Source: Oscillospiraceae bacterium
Lineage (GTDB): Bacteria; Bacillota; Clostridia; Oscillospirales; Acutalibacteraceae
Length of the DNA: 64,000 bases
NCBI GenBank assembly: GCA_902774035.1
Contig: CACYHA010000008.1
Location: 1 to 64,000, forward strand
Direction: 5' to 3'
Under the pieces are notes generated by a model. That model had not been told where the DNA came from. It saw only the letters and a program-made list of their open reading frames with translations, and made no database searches. This document shows, in pieces, positions 1 through 9,171 of the stretch. The position numbers and the translations under genes were made by a program. How positions within the stretch are numbered: position 1 is the first letter of the stretch; each line of letters opens with the position of its first letter.

Positions 1-192
1 GCGTGAGATGTGAATTTGCGGCGCGACATTTGTGCTTTGGGTTGAAAAGCGTTCGGTGAAACCGCGCATTTGCAAACACGAAGATAAATGAGATCACCGG
101 CGGAGCATGAAGCGCGAGTTTTTCCGATTTTTGCACGCGCGCTCTTTCCGCAACGGGAGAGTAAAATATGATGCTGCGTGACGATTGCTGCG
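1..192. other. Leading intergenic stretch, nothing recognised
   Basis: No open frame with a plausible ribosome binding site, no tRNA-like fold and no clear promoter is visible here. The upstream neighbour lies outside the window. Confidence 0.5.
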
Positions 193-309
193 GCGGCGAA
201 ACGCATCGTGCGCCGCACGATGCAAAAAGGAGCGCGAAAAAGCGCGGCGGATTTTTCAGCTCCCTGCCGCGCTCCTTTTTTGCGCAGCTTTGCTGCGCAG
301 TTTCGCCGC
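193..309. repeat. Cloverleaf palindromic element A
   Basis: Outer arm GCGGCGAAAC (193-202) pairs perfectly with 300-309. Between the arms are a left hairpin (203-211 with 215-223, loop GCC), an inner arm (224-236 with 268-280, 13 bp, AAAAAGGAGCGCG) and a right hairpin (282-288 with 292-298, loop TTT). Linkers are 0-1 nt, so all four arms meet at one junction. It lies about 120 bp upstream of glmS. Elements at 7527, 22536 and 57361 have the same layout with different sequence. Confidence 0.75.
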
Positions 310-428
310 ATCGGAAGGGAAAATCACTTTTTGCCGCGGCATTTTTTAAATCAAATTAAGGCAGACACGATATCATATATAAATATCCATATGCTTGAAA
401 CTATTTCTGAAGAAAAGAGGAAAAACTT

Positions 429-2261
<1,833 letters not shown>

Positions 2262-2298
2262 GCGGAGGACGTCACCGAAATAACAGCCCCGTCATTAG

Positions 2299-2340
2299 AG
2301 AACAACCCGCCGCGGAAGCTTTTCCGCAGCGGGTTGTTCT
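2299..2340. terminator. Hairpin between convergent glmS and the reductase gene
   Basis: AGAACAACCCGC (2299-2310) pairs with GCGGGTTGTTCT (2329-2340), with further partial pairing inside. The U-tract is poor on both strands. Its position between convergent genes suggests a shared, possibly weak terminator. Confidence 0.6.
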
Positions 2341-2368
2341 GTCTGTCAACGATCGACTGCCGACTGCC

Positions 2369-3577
2369 TTACACCGGCATCGGCGGGACGTCGATCACCA
2401 CGTCGCTGAGCGGGAAGGTGCAGCACGGGTGGATGTAGCCGTACATCTTGTCAGCCATGCGGCGGCCGTCCACGCTTTCGGGCACATAGACGTCGCCGGA
2501 AAGGAGCTGGGAATGGCACCATCCGCAGCGGCCGCTGCGGCAGTCGGAGGGCGCTTTGATGCCGGCGGCCTCCATGGCGCGCAAAAGGGTCGTGTCCGCC
2601 TTGCAGGAGATCACGGTCTCTTCACCGGCCATGCGCACGGTCACGCTGTAGACCGCGTCCTTGTCGCCGGGGTAGTCCGCGTTCTTTTCCGGGTGGAAGT
2701 ATTCGCCGAACAGCTCGTGACGCACAAACTTGCGGCGAATGCCGAGGGTTTCGATCTCCTTGTCGGCAAAGTCGTACATCGCCTGGGGACCGCAGAGGAA
2801 GATGGAGTAATCCTCGTCCTTCGGAGCGTATTTCTTGATGAGCTTGGCGGTGATGAAGCCGCTTTCCGCGCCCTTGACCTTTTCCTCGCTGAGCACGTTG
2901 ACCAGCCGGATCTTATCCGTCGCCTTTGCCATTTCGGCGATCTCGTCGCTGAACACGGCGTCGGCCATCGTGCGGCTGCCGTAAAGCAGAACAAGGCGGA
3001 AATCCTCATCGCCTTCGGAGATCGCTTTGGCGAACGCGCGGAACGGCGTGATGCCGCTGCCGCCGGCGATGCCGATCACGGTCTTCGCGTCGCGCAGGGG
3101 TTCATAGGTGAAGTCGCCCAGCGGGGCGGAAGCGGTCACTTTGGTGCCGACCGTCCAGTGATCGAGCATGTAGCCCGAGGCGAGGCCGCCGCCCACACGC
3201 TTGACGGTGATGCGGTAGGTGCCGTTCAGGGCGTCGCGGGGCGAGGAGGCGATGGAATAGGGGCGGCAAAGGGTCTTGCCGTCGATCATCAGCGCGATGC
3301 TCAGATATTGTCCGGCGGAGAACCAGGCGAGCTTTTTCGTGCCGCGATCCGCGTCCGGCGCGAGCAGAAAGCTCTTCATATCGGGGGAATGCTCGATGAT
3401 CTCCCTGACAGTCAAAAACTGCACGTGAGGGTGCAGGGCGTCGGCGATCCGGTTCGCAAGGTAGCTGTCCAGGGACTTCACCGGGGCGTCGCTGCTGTGG
3501 CCGATGACGCGCAGACGTTCAGCGACCATGGAGACGAATTTTCTGCGTTTCAAGTTTTCAATGCTGAAGTTTGCCAT
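2369..3577 (-). CDS. Ferredoxin--NAD(P)H reductase-type flavoprotein with C-terminal [2Fe-2S] domain
   Basis: Electron-transfer protein of the phenol-hydroxylase/vanillate-reductase type: an FAD/NAD(P) reductase fused to a plant-type ferredoxin. Visible motifs are RPYSIASSP (105-113, flavin binding), GGSGITP (172-178, pyridine nucleotide) and CGPQAM (about 262). Cluster ligands are C346, C351 and C354 (CX4CX2C) plus C385 or C386. The first ~50 residues resemble no part of the reductase core. The ATG at 3577 is 1 nt after the upstream gene's stop, and its SD AAGGAGG lies in that gene's last codons, so the two are translationally coupled. It probably passes electrons to or from the FAD oxidoreductase encoded upstream; the substrate is unknown. 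Confidence 0.85.
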   Translation of the reverse strand: MANFSIENLKRRKFVSMVAERLRVIGHSSDAPVKSLDSYLANRIADALHPHVQFLTVREIIEHSPDMKSFLLAPDADRGTKKLAWFSAGQYLSIALMIDGKTLCRPYSIASSPRDALNGTYRITVKRVGGGLASGYMLDHWTVGTKVTASAPLGDFTYEPLRDAKTVIGIAGGSGITPFRAFAKAISEGDEDFRLVLLYGSRTMADAVFSDEIAEMAKATDKIRLVNVLSEEKVKGAESGFITAKLIKKYAPKDEDYSIFLCGPQAMYDFADKEIETLGIRRKFVRHELFGEYFHPEKNADYPGDKDAVYSVTVRMAGEETVISCKADTTLLRAMEAAGIKAPSDCRSGRCGWCHSQLLSGDVYVPESVDGRRMADKMYGYIHPCCTFPLSDVVIDVPPMPV

Positions 3578-3578
3578 C

Positions 3579-5087
3579 TTATTTGCCCTCCTTCAACGCT
3601 TCGATCACTTCTTCGGCCGCCATGTGTCCGGTCAGATAGCCGGAGGGGTAGCCGTCGCCGCGGATATAGTGGCCGCCGCAGAAATACAGGTTCTTGGTGT
3701 CGTAGTCCATGTCTTTCAGCGCGGTGCGGGCGATGATGTTGTCCCAGCCCTCGCTGGCGTAACCGTAGATCGTGCCGCCGGGGGTGCCGAGATAGCGGGC
3801 GAAGGTGACGGGCGTGGCGATGCTGATCTCCTCGATGTGCGGGATGATCGACATGGCCATGACCTGCTCGTAATCGCGGATATGCTTTTCGGCAAAGTCG
3901 TTTTTGAATTTTTTGTAGGTCTCCGGCGTGAGATCCTCCGGCAGATCGCCCGGGAAGAAGGGCGCGGTGAAGAACAGTGTGCAGGTGCCCGCAGGGGTGC
4001 AGTCCGGCAGCACCTTGTTCAGACAGTTGACGATGTAAAAACCGAAGTTCTGCCGCTCGTTGTACTGCGTGCGCGGCTCTTTGTCCTTCATGACGAAGAC
4101 GCTGTAGTCCGTGACGCCCAGCTCCTCCATCGTGCAGTCCAGACCGAGATAGACCGTGGCCACGGACATGCCCATCTTGCGGGCGTTGGCGAGCTTTCTG
4201 CTGCGCGGCGAGATGTGGCGGTTGTCGGAACGGTTGAAGACGTTGTTCGGGATCACGTTGGAGATGATCTTCTTCGCGTAAAGCACCTTGCCGCCGGCCA
4301 CAACGCCGATGCATTCGTGCTTGCCGTTATAGAGGAAGCGGGTGACCTCGCTGTTGTAGCGCACCTCGCCGCCATAGCTCTGGAAGGCTTTGATCAGACC
4401 GAGAGAGATCTCGTGGGAACGGTACTTCGGCATGGAGGGGTGACCGTAGATGTAGCTGACGAGCATACTCAGATAGTGCAGACCGTTCAGCTCGTCGGTG
4501 GGCACACCGAGATAGCCCCAGTAGGTGTTCAGCAGGTGCTGTGCGTCTTCGGGAACGCCGAGCTCGGCCATGAGCTCGTCCGCGGAATGGGATGCCGCCC
4601 GCAGGAAGTCGCCGTGCTCCTTGAAGAGCTTGACGGGGTTCAGGCCGTTTTCGTTCATGTCGATCTGGGCGTCGTCGATGGGCTCGATCAGATCGAGAAA
4701 GGCCTCGACGCTTGCGCGGCAGCCGGGCACGGCGGCCTCCATGGAATCGAGGAAGGCTTCCTTCCCGGCCTTCAGAACCACGTCGTAGCCGTCCTCGCCT
4801 CTGACGATGGCGCGGAAGAGGGTGTCCTCATAGACCAGGGGCACATCCACGCCGAGGTCGCGGAAAAGGTCGCTGACGCTCGTCAGCTTCGGCGACGAGG
4901 ATTCGCTGCAGAGCTCATGGAGCGAGGGCTCGAATTCGAACCGTCCGCGCACAAAGCTGGTGGCGCAGCCGCCGGGCAGGTTGTGCTTTTCCAGAAGCAG
5001 GGTCTTGAGCCCCGCCTTGGCAACCTCTGTGGCAGCGACAAGTCCGCCGTTGCCCGCGCCGACGACGATGACGTCATAGGTGTTCAT
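3579..5087 (-). CDS. Phytoene desaturase-like FAD-dependent oxidoreductase
   Basis: A 502-residue protein of the CrtI/amine-oxidase-like superfamily (COG1233). The N-terminal Rossmann motif is VVGAGNGGLVAATEVAKAG with the dinucleotide glycines at 10-15, followed by LLLEKHNLPGGCATSF. The C-terminal part has the FAD-closing segment NLYFCGGHYIRGDGYPSGY. It is the first gene of a two-gene operon with the iron-sulfur flavoreductase, from promoter TTGCAT-N17-TACAAT and SD AAGGAGG. Family members saturate or desaturate isoprenoids and related lipids. No other carotenoid genes lie nearby, so the substrate cannot be assigned; a lipid or steroid-like acceptor is only a guess. Confidence 0.8.
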   Translation of the reverse strand: MNTYDVIVVGAGNGGLVAATEVAKAGLKTLLLEKHNLPGGCATSFVRGRFEFEPSLHELCSESSSPKLTSVSDLFRDLGVDVPLVYEDTLFRAIVRGEDGYDVVLKAGKEAFLDSMEAAVPGCRASVEAFLDLIEPIDDAQIDMNENGLNPVKLFKEHGDFLRAASHSADELMAELGVPEDAQHLLNTYWGYLGVPTDELNGLHYLSMLVSYIYGHPSMPKYRSHEISLGLIKAFQSYGGEVRYNSEVTRFLYNGKHECIGVVAGGKVLYAKKIISNVIPNNVFNRSDNRHISPRSRKLANARKMGMSVATVYLGLDCTMEELGVTDYSVFVMKDKEPRTQYNERQNFGFYIVNCLNKVLPDCTPAGTCTLFFTAPFFPGDLPEDLTPETYKKFKNDFAEKHIRDYEQVMAMSIIPHIEEISIATPVTFARYLGTPGGTIYGYASEGWDNIIARTALKDMDYDTKNLYFCGGHYIRGDGYPSGYLTGHMAAEEVIEALKEGK

Positions 5088-5128
5088 AGTGCATACCTCC
5101 TTATAAACGTGCGTTTTTTTGCGATTTC

Positions 5129-5157
5129 ATTGTAGCACTGCGAAAAAGGGAATGCAA
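5129..5157 (-). promoter_or_regulatory. Promoter of the FAD oxidoreductase operon
   Basis: On the minus strand -35 TTGCAT (5157-5152), a 17-nt spacer, and -10 TACAAT (5134-5129), about 40 nt before the ATG at 5087. Confidence 0.7.
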
Positions 5158-5228
5158 GATGTATAAACCAAAGTTGACAGAATGTTAAAAAATGGGAGGA
5201 GCCCCAAGGCTTTTTTCCAAAGATTTCA

Positions 5229-5265
5229 ATAAAACAAAAAAGCCTTCCCCGCTCATGGGGAAGGC
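5229..5265 (-). terminator. Intrinsic terminator of the dapA-dapB-smORF operon
   Basis: GCCTTCCCC (5242-5250) pairs perfectly with GGGGAAGGC (5257-5265) over a 6-nt loop. On the minus strand it is followed by a T-rich tract (TTTTTTGTTTTATT). Confidence 0.88.
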
Positions 5266-5288
5266 GGTCAAAGACCGAAGGGGGCGGC

Positions 5289-5381
5289 TTACGGCCGCAA
5301 AATCGCAAAATGCAGCGTCAGATAATTGACGATGCGCTGCAGCGCGGTCGAAAGCAAAGCAATGATCGTTTGAAAATCCAT
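5289..5381 (-). CDS. Small ORF (30 residues) coupled to dapB
   Basis: A 31-codon frame begins MDFQTIIALLSTALQ and ends in FAILRP. It is not recognised. Its SD TAAAGGAGGA overlaps the dapB stop codon and lies 6-8 nt before the ATG, one of the strongest ribosome sites in the window. A perfect intrinsic terminator follows its stop by about 24 nt, so it looks like a genuine third cistron of the lysine-riboswitch operon. The peptide is hydrophobic with a few basic residues (R17, R29), compatible with an amphipathic or membrane helix. A type I toxin-like or accessory micropeptide role is possible but unsupported. Confidence 0.5.
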   Translation of the reverse strand: MDFQTIIALLSTALQRIVNYLTLHFAILRP

Positions 5382-5393
5382 GAAAATCCTCCT

Positions 5394-6134
5394 TTATGCA
5401 AACAGATCGTCCATGCAGTAGCACCCGGGCGCCTGCTTCACCAGAAAGGCGGCGGCGGAGAGGGCGCCTTCCGCAAAGAGGGCGCGGGTCTGCGCCTGAT
5501 GCTTCAGGGTGATCACCTGCGTACCCGTGGCGAAGTGGATCTCATGCATACCGACTTCGCCGCCCAGACGCAGGGAGTGGATGCCGATTTCGGCGTCGGT
5601 GCGCTTACCGTTTTCGTGGCGGCCGATGTTGTAGGTGCTCTCGGGCCGGACGGATTTGATCGCGTCGGCCAGCAGGAGCGCCGTGCCGCTGGGTACGTCC
5701 AGCTTGCGGTTGTGATGCGCTTCCACGATCTCGATGTTCGCGCCGGGGAGGGCTTTTGCGGCCGTTTTTGCCAGCGCGGCGACCAGCGCCACGCCCAGCG
5801 ACATGTTTGCCGACCGGAACACGGGAACGGTTTCGGCGGCCTTGTCCGCCGCGGCCTGTTCTTCTGCGGTCAGGCCGGTGGTCGCGATCACGAGGGGCAG
5901 CTTTTTTTCTGCGGCGTAGGCGCAAAGCGTAGGCACAGCCGTGTGATGGGAAAAATCAATGATGCAGTCCGCGTCGGCGTCGCAGTCGGCGATGGAAGCG
6001 AAGACGCGGTTTTCCGGATCGGGTGTGAACTCCACGCTCACCCGGGCGGCAAGCTCCGTTGCGGGGTTCTCGTCGATCATGGCGCACAGCACCCGGCCCA
6101 TCTGGCCGCCGGCGCCGTTGACGATGATTCTCAT
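5394..6134 (-). CDS. dapB: 4-hydroxy-tetrahydrodipicolinate reductase
   Basis: Second enzyme of the diaminopimelate/lysine branch, an NAD(P)H-dependent reductase acting on the DapA product. The N-terminus MRIIVNGAGGQMG carries the nucleotide-binding glycines. DFSHHTA and the signature EAHHNRKLDVPSGTA (catalytic His pair and Lys) are intact, and the 246-residue length fits the family. I chose the ATG at 6134 because GAGGTGG lies just upstream; an in-frame GTG at 6143 lies too close to that SD. It follows dapA after a short gap, and its stop overlaps the SD of a 30-residue ORF. Confidence 0.95.
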   Translation of the reverse strand: MRIIVNGAGGQMGRVLCAMIDENPATELAARVSVEFTPDPENRVFASIADCDADADCIIDFSHHTAVPTLCAYAAEKKLPLVIATTGLTAEEQAAADKAAETVPVFRSANMSLGVALVAALAKTAAKALPGANIEIVEAHHNRKLDVPSGTALLLADAIKSVRPESTYNIGRHENGKRTDAEIGIHSLRLGGEVGMHEIHFATGTQVITLKHQAQTRALFAEGALSAAAFLVKQAPGCYCMDDLFA

Positions 6135-6144
6135 GCCGGCCACC

Positions 6145-7035
6145 TCAGACGTTCAGTCCGCAGTCGCGCATACACTGCAGCAGGACTTTTTCGTGTTCGG
6201 GCTCCATTTTGGTCAGCGGCAGACGGACATAGTTTTCGCAATAGCCCAGCGCGGCCACGGCGGCCTTGACCGGGATCGGATTGACCTCGCAGAACAGGGC
6301 CTTGATCAGTTCGAACATCTCGCACTGCATTTTGAACGCGCCTTCCACATCGCCGGCGAAGTATTTGTTGCACATTTCGACCGTTTCCTTCGGCAGTACG
6401 TTGGACAGCACGGAGATCACGCCCTTGCCGCCGCAGGCGAGCAGGGGAACGATCTGGTCGTCGTTGCCGGAATAGAGGGCCAGCTTGTCGCCCACGAGAG
6501 ACATGGTCTCCACGATTTTGGCGATGTTGCCGTTGGCCTCCTTGATGCCGGTGATCATCGGATGCTCCGCAAGGGCCGCGTAGGTGGCGGGCTCGATGTT
6601 GACGCCGGTGCGCGAGGGGACGTTGTAGAGGATCACGGGCTTGGTGCTCGCGTCCGCAATGGCGGTGAACATCTCGATCAGGCCCTTCTGGGTGGCCTTG
6701 TTGTAATAGGGCGTGACGACAAGCATGGCGTCGTAGCCGATCTCGCAGGCATACTTCGTCAGGTGGATGGCATAGGCGGTGTCGTTGGAGCCTGTGCCGG
6801 CGATCAGCGGCACACGGTCGCCGACCACGTCTTTGCAGAATTTCAGCACTTCACAGTGCTCCTCGTCGGAAAGGGTGGAACCTTCGCCGGAGGTGCCGCA
6901 GATGACAAGGGCGTTGATGCCTTCGGCGATCTGCCATTCCAGCAGCTCGCGCATTTTCGGATAATCCACGCCTTGTGCTGTCAGCGGGGTGACGAGGGCG
7001 GTTGCTGCGCCTTGGAAAACAACGGGCTTTTTCAT
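6145..7035 (-). CDS. dapA: 4-hydroxy-tetrahydrodipicolinate synthase
   Basis: Condenses pyruvate with aspartate semialdehyde, the first step committed to diaminopimelate and lysine. The class I aldolase fold shows GTSGEGSTLS, YYNKATQ, the YNVPSRTGVN loop and the Schiff-base lysine in GIKEANG. The ATG at 7035 follows AAAAGGAG; reading further upstream would run into the riboswitch terminator, so the longer frame is rejected. The 296-residue length fits. Expression is controlled by the lysine riboswitch at 7157-7320 through the terminator at 7071-7094. It is the first gene of dapA-dapB-smORF. Confidence 0.96.
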   Translation of the reverse strand: MKKPVVFQGAATALVTPLTAQGVDYPKMRELLEWQIAEGINALVICGTSGEGSTLSDEEHCEVLKFCKDVVGDRVPLIAGTGSNDTAYAIHLTKYACEIGYDAMLVVTPYYNKATQKGLIEMFTAIADASTKPVILYNVPSRTGVNIEPATYAALAEHPMITGIKEANGNIAKIVETMSLVGDKLALYSGNDDQIVPLLACGGKGVISVLSNVLPKETVEMCNKYFAGDVEGAFKMQCEMFELIKALFCEVNPIPVKAAVAALGYCENYVRLPLTKMEPEHEKVLLQCMRDCGLNV

Positions 7036-7070
7036 GATAAAAATCTCCTTTTCATTTTCCCGAATGATAC

Positions 7071-7094
7071 AAAAAATGACCGATGCATCGGCCA
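7071..7094 (-). terminator. Riboswitch-controlled terminator before dapA
   Basis: The self-complementary stem TGGCCGATGCATCGGTCA (7094-7077) is followed by TTTTTTG on the minus strand, between the lysine aptamer and the dapA SD. This is the expected expression platform for shutting off transcription when lysine is bound. Confidence 0.8.
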
Positions 7095-7156
7095 TGATAA
7101 TCGTCTGTCACGCAATCAAGCTGTGAACTCCGCAATTATAATAGCACTCCGCATGT

Positions 7157-7320
7157 GGAGATCTCTCTCCAAGCGACAGTCGCACGTCTCTTATTCCGTG
7201 CGCCCAGAGTGCCGTTCGCCTGACACCCTTCGGCGGCAGACCCTTTCGCGCCGGGCGAATGCTGCGAACATCCCTCTGCCCTGCGTTACTGATGCCTTTC
7301 CGCGCCTCTACCTTTAATTG
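7157..7320 (-). ncRNA. Lysine riboswitch (L-box) controlling dapA-dapB
   Basis: Read on the minus strand, the leader has lysine-aptamer landmarks in order: AGGTAGAGGCGC near 7313, a purine-rich GGCAGAGGGATG segment, GTCTGCCGCCGAAGGG, a CTGGGCGCACGG/CGTGCGACTGTC helix, and a closing GCTTGGAGAGAGATCTCC near 7157. This matches the order of conserved blocks in the L-box family (B. subtilis lysC type). It starts about 20 nt downstream of a promoter and ends before an intrinsic terminator, which supports transcriptional attenuation by lysine. Confidence 0.88.
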
Positions 7321-7338
7321 TAGGATTCGGTTTTTAAC

Positions 7339-7367
7339 ATGATAGCACGTTTATTCGTAAAAATCAA
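7339..7367 (-). promoter_or_regulatory. Promoter of the lysine-riboswitch/dapA operon
   Basis: Minus strand -35 TTGATT (7367-7362), 17-nt spacer, -10 TATCAT (7344-7339). The predicted start is about 15 nt upstream of the aptamer. Confidence 0.7.
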
Positions 7368-7526
7368 CCCATTTTTCGTGGATTTTTGACGGCTTGGACA
7401 CGTCTTTTTTGTGACGGTTGTACATATTTTTTAGGGGACAGTGAACAGTGGACAGTCATGAGGCGACGGATGAAAAACCGCGCAGGTGCGGCGACCCGAT
7501 GAAGTTGACGGCATTGGGGAGGTGAA

Positions 7527-7681
7527 GCGGCGGCGCGTGCGCCGAAGGCGCACGCCAAAGGGGGACGCAGGCGGCGTGCGCGTTTCTCCTTGCCGTGCGG
7601 TTCCTTTTGCACCGGGGAAGAGAGCCGAACCCGACGGCGTCCCCCTTTTGGCAGCCGCGCGCAGCGCGGCTGCGCCGCCGC
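7527..7681. repeat. Cloverleaf palindromic element B
   Basis: Outer arm GCGGCGGC (7527-7534) pairs with 7674-7681. The left hairpin GCGTGCGCC-GAA-GGCGCACGC spans 7535-7555. The inner arm AAAGGGGGACGC (7557-7568) pairs with 7637-7648. The right hairpin (7651-7659 with 7665-7673) follows. Same layout as elements A, C and D. It lies in the divergent gap between dapA and the gene at 7707. The rest of 7370-7526 shows nothing else I can name. Confidence 0.75.
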
Positions 7682-7706
7682 ATCTTTCCCGAAAGGAGCG
7701 CTTGCC

Positions 7707-8468
7707 TTGTTTGTCACGCTCAGCGTTGCGCCGCCGCCGAAAACGCGCCGAAAAAGGAACCGGGAACCGCCCCCTTTGATCGAGCGCATCGCTTTGCCCG
7801 GCGCGTTTTCCTTTTACCGCATGACGGTGCGGCCCCGGGGGAGCGTGCCCTGGAACGCCGTCGCCGCTGCGGCGGGCAGTCTGCGCGGCCGCTTTTTGCT
7901 TCCGAAGGGCGTCGCCGCGCCCGAAGGCAGCGGCGTGGGCGTCTTTGTCCCTGAAAAGCTGCCGCTGTTTTTGCTGCTGAATCTTGCCGCCGATGTGCTG
8001 GCTTACCGGAAGGTGCAAGCCGCAGACGTCACCGTTTTGGATCCCGCGGGGGTTCTGAGCGGCCGCGTGGAGCGGCTGGTTCCCTTTGCCGGGACGCTGC
8101 GCGTTTTGACCGCAAGGCCGGAGCGCTATGCCGAAGTCCGGCGCAGTCTGCTGGAGGAGGCGGGGCTTTCCCTTTGCCTTGCGCCGCCGACTGCGCCGCT
8201 GCCGGAGCGCGGCGTTCTGCTCTCTCTTTCGGCCGAGCGGGTGCCGCGCACCTTCGGCGGACTTTTGATCACGGGCGAAAACCGCCTGTTCCTGCACGGA
8301 GAGACCGTTGCCGGAAGGGATGTGCTCCTGCCGCCGGAGCTCGAAGCGCTGCGGCCGCCGGGGATCGACCGGGTGCAGTTCGCCTCGGCGCTGGAGGAAT
8401 GCTGCGCTCTGCCGGGTCTGCGGGAGCTGAAATACTGCACGAATGAAGCGGGGAAACCGTTTGTCTGA
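7707..8468 (+). CDS. Conserved hypothetical protein
   Basis: I do not recognise the function. A TTG start at 7707 is preferred because AAAGGAG lies 8 nt upstream; the open frame runs further upstream only through cloverleaf element B, which is unlikely to be coding. The 253-residue product has no signal peptide or clear membrane segment. The stretch after IERIALPGAFSFYRM looks like one alpha/beta domain with conserved-looking strands (VLTARPERYAEV, GIDRVQFASALEE). It stands alone, divergent from the dapA operon and convergent with the secreted-protein gene at 8532, with which it shares a bidirectional terminator. Confidence 0.6.
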   Translation: MFVTLSVAPPPKTRRKRNREPPPLIERIALPGAFSFYRMTVRPRGSVPWNAVAAAAGSLRGRFLLPKGVAAPEGSGVGVFVPEKLPLFLLLNLAADVLAYRKVQAADVTVLDPAGVLSGRVERLVPFAGTLRVLTARPERYAEVRRSLLEEAGLSLCLAPPTAPLPERGVLLSLSAERVPRTFGGLLITGENRLFLHGETVAGRDVLLPPELEALRPPGIDRVQFASALEECCALPGLRELKYCTNEAGKPFV

Positions 8469-8473
8469 AAAAT

Positions 8474-8520
8474 GAAACGCCCTGCCGGATCCCGCAAGCG
8501 GGGGTTCGGCAGGGCGTTTC
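8474..8520. terminator. Bidirectional terminator
   Basis: GAAACGCCCTGCCG (8474-8487) pairs perfectly with CGGCAGGGCGTTTC (8507-8520), with short T-rich flanks on both strands, between convergent genes ending at 8468 and 8532. Confidence 0.85.
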
Positions 8521-8531
8521 GTTTTGAACGC

Positions 8532-9110
8532 TTACTTCTTCTTTGCGCCGAACAGACGGAACAAAATGCTGTGGAAGAAGCCGATGATCTTTTGGATGAA
8601 ACCATTGTGCACCTTGCCGCAATACGGGCAAAGGTCGGCATCCGGCGCGGCGTCGGGGGCGTAACCTTCCCCGGCGGCATAGGCTTCCTCCTCCGCGTCC
8701 ACTTCCGCCTGCGTTTTGGCACGAATCACGATTTCCCACATGGAAAACCCGACTTTGGAGGAGCTTTTCTGGCCGATGATTTCGCATGTCAGGTTGGAAT
8801 AGTCCAGTTGATAGCCCTCGTTTGCCGAAAATCCTACGCGGCAGTAATACGAGATGCCTTTTTCAAATGTTTCGTCCGCTGCCGGGTAATACGCGGAACC
8901 GCTTTTCCAGTAGTAGACCTTCGCGGTCGCCGTGTATTTTTCCGGTTCGGAGCTTTTCACCGTCAGCGAGCTGATCGGCGCGCCGATGACGGGTGTGACG
9001 ACGCGGGCTTCCACATGGTCGACCGATTCGACTGCCGCGGCGGGAACCATGAGCAGACAAAGGGTCAGCAAAACGAGCAAAAGGGCAAGGGGTTTTTGGG
9101 CGGTTTTCAT
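8532..9110 (-). CDS. Secreted hypothetical protein with C-terminal CxxC and amphipathic tail
   Basis: A 192-residue protein. A signal peptide (MKTAQKPLALLLVLLTLCLL, cleavage likely after AAA) leads a beta-rich domain (residues ~30-125) with Tyr/Lys-rich strands. An acidic Ala/Asp linker, then CPYCGKVH, and a terminal FIQKIIGFFHSILFRLFG followed by lysines complete it. The ATG at 9110 follows AAAGGAG; upstream in-frame Mets lack an SD. The function is not known. The aromatic/amphipathic basic tail resembles that of the DUF4430 protein at 38821 and may act as a surface-retention signal. Promoter TTGACG-N17-TACAAT lies upstream with a palindrome abutting it. Confidence 0.75.
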   Translation of the reverse strand: MKTAQKPLALLLVLLTLCLLMVPAAAVESVDHVEARVVTPVIGAPISSLTVKSSEPEKYTATAKVYYWKSGSAYYPAADETFEKGISYYCRVGFSANEGYQLDYSNLTCEIIGQKSSSKVGFSMWEIVIRAKTQAEVDAEEEAYAAGEGYAPDAAPDADLCPYCGKVHNGFIQKIIGFFHSILFRLFGAKKK

Positions 9111-9171
9111 GGGTAAGACTCCTTTCGTTTTTGCGGTACGGGTCTGACAGCGGACCCATTCTTCCAAAATC

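Noticed and set aside
193-428. glmS ribozyme in the glmS leader
   Set aside because: No AGCGCC cleavage-site core or conserved downstream pseudoknot sequence is visible; the structure present is the cloverleaf element.
7036-7095. N-terminal extension of dapA
   Set aside because: It would start inside the riboswitch terminator hairpin and lacks an SD, while the ATG at 7035 has AAAAGGAG.
7590-7706. N-terminal extension of the hypothetical gene at 7707
   Set aside because: The sequence is cloverleaf element B and translates to Arg/Pro-rich low complexity; an SD points to 7707.
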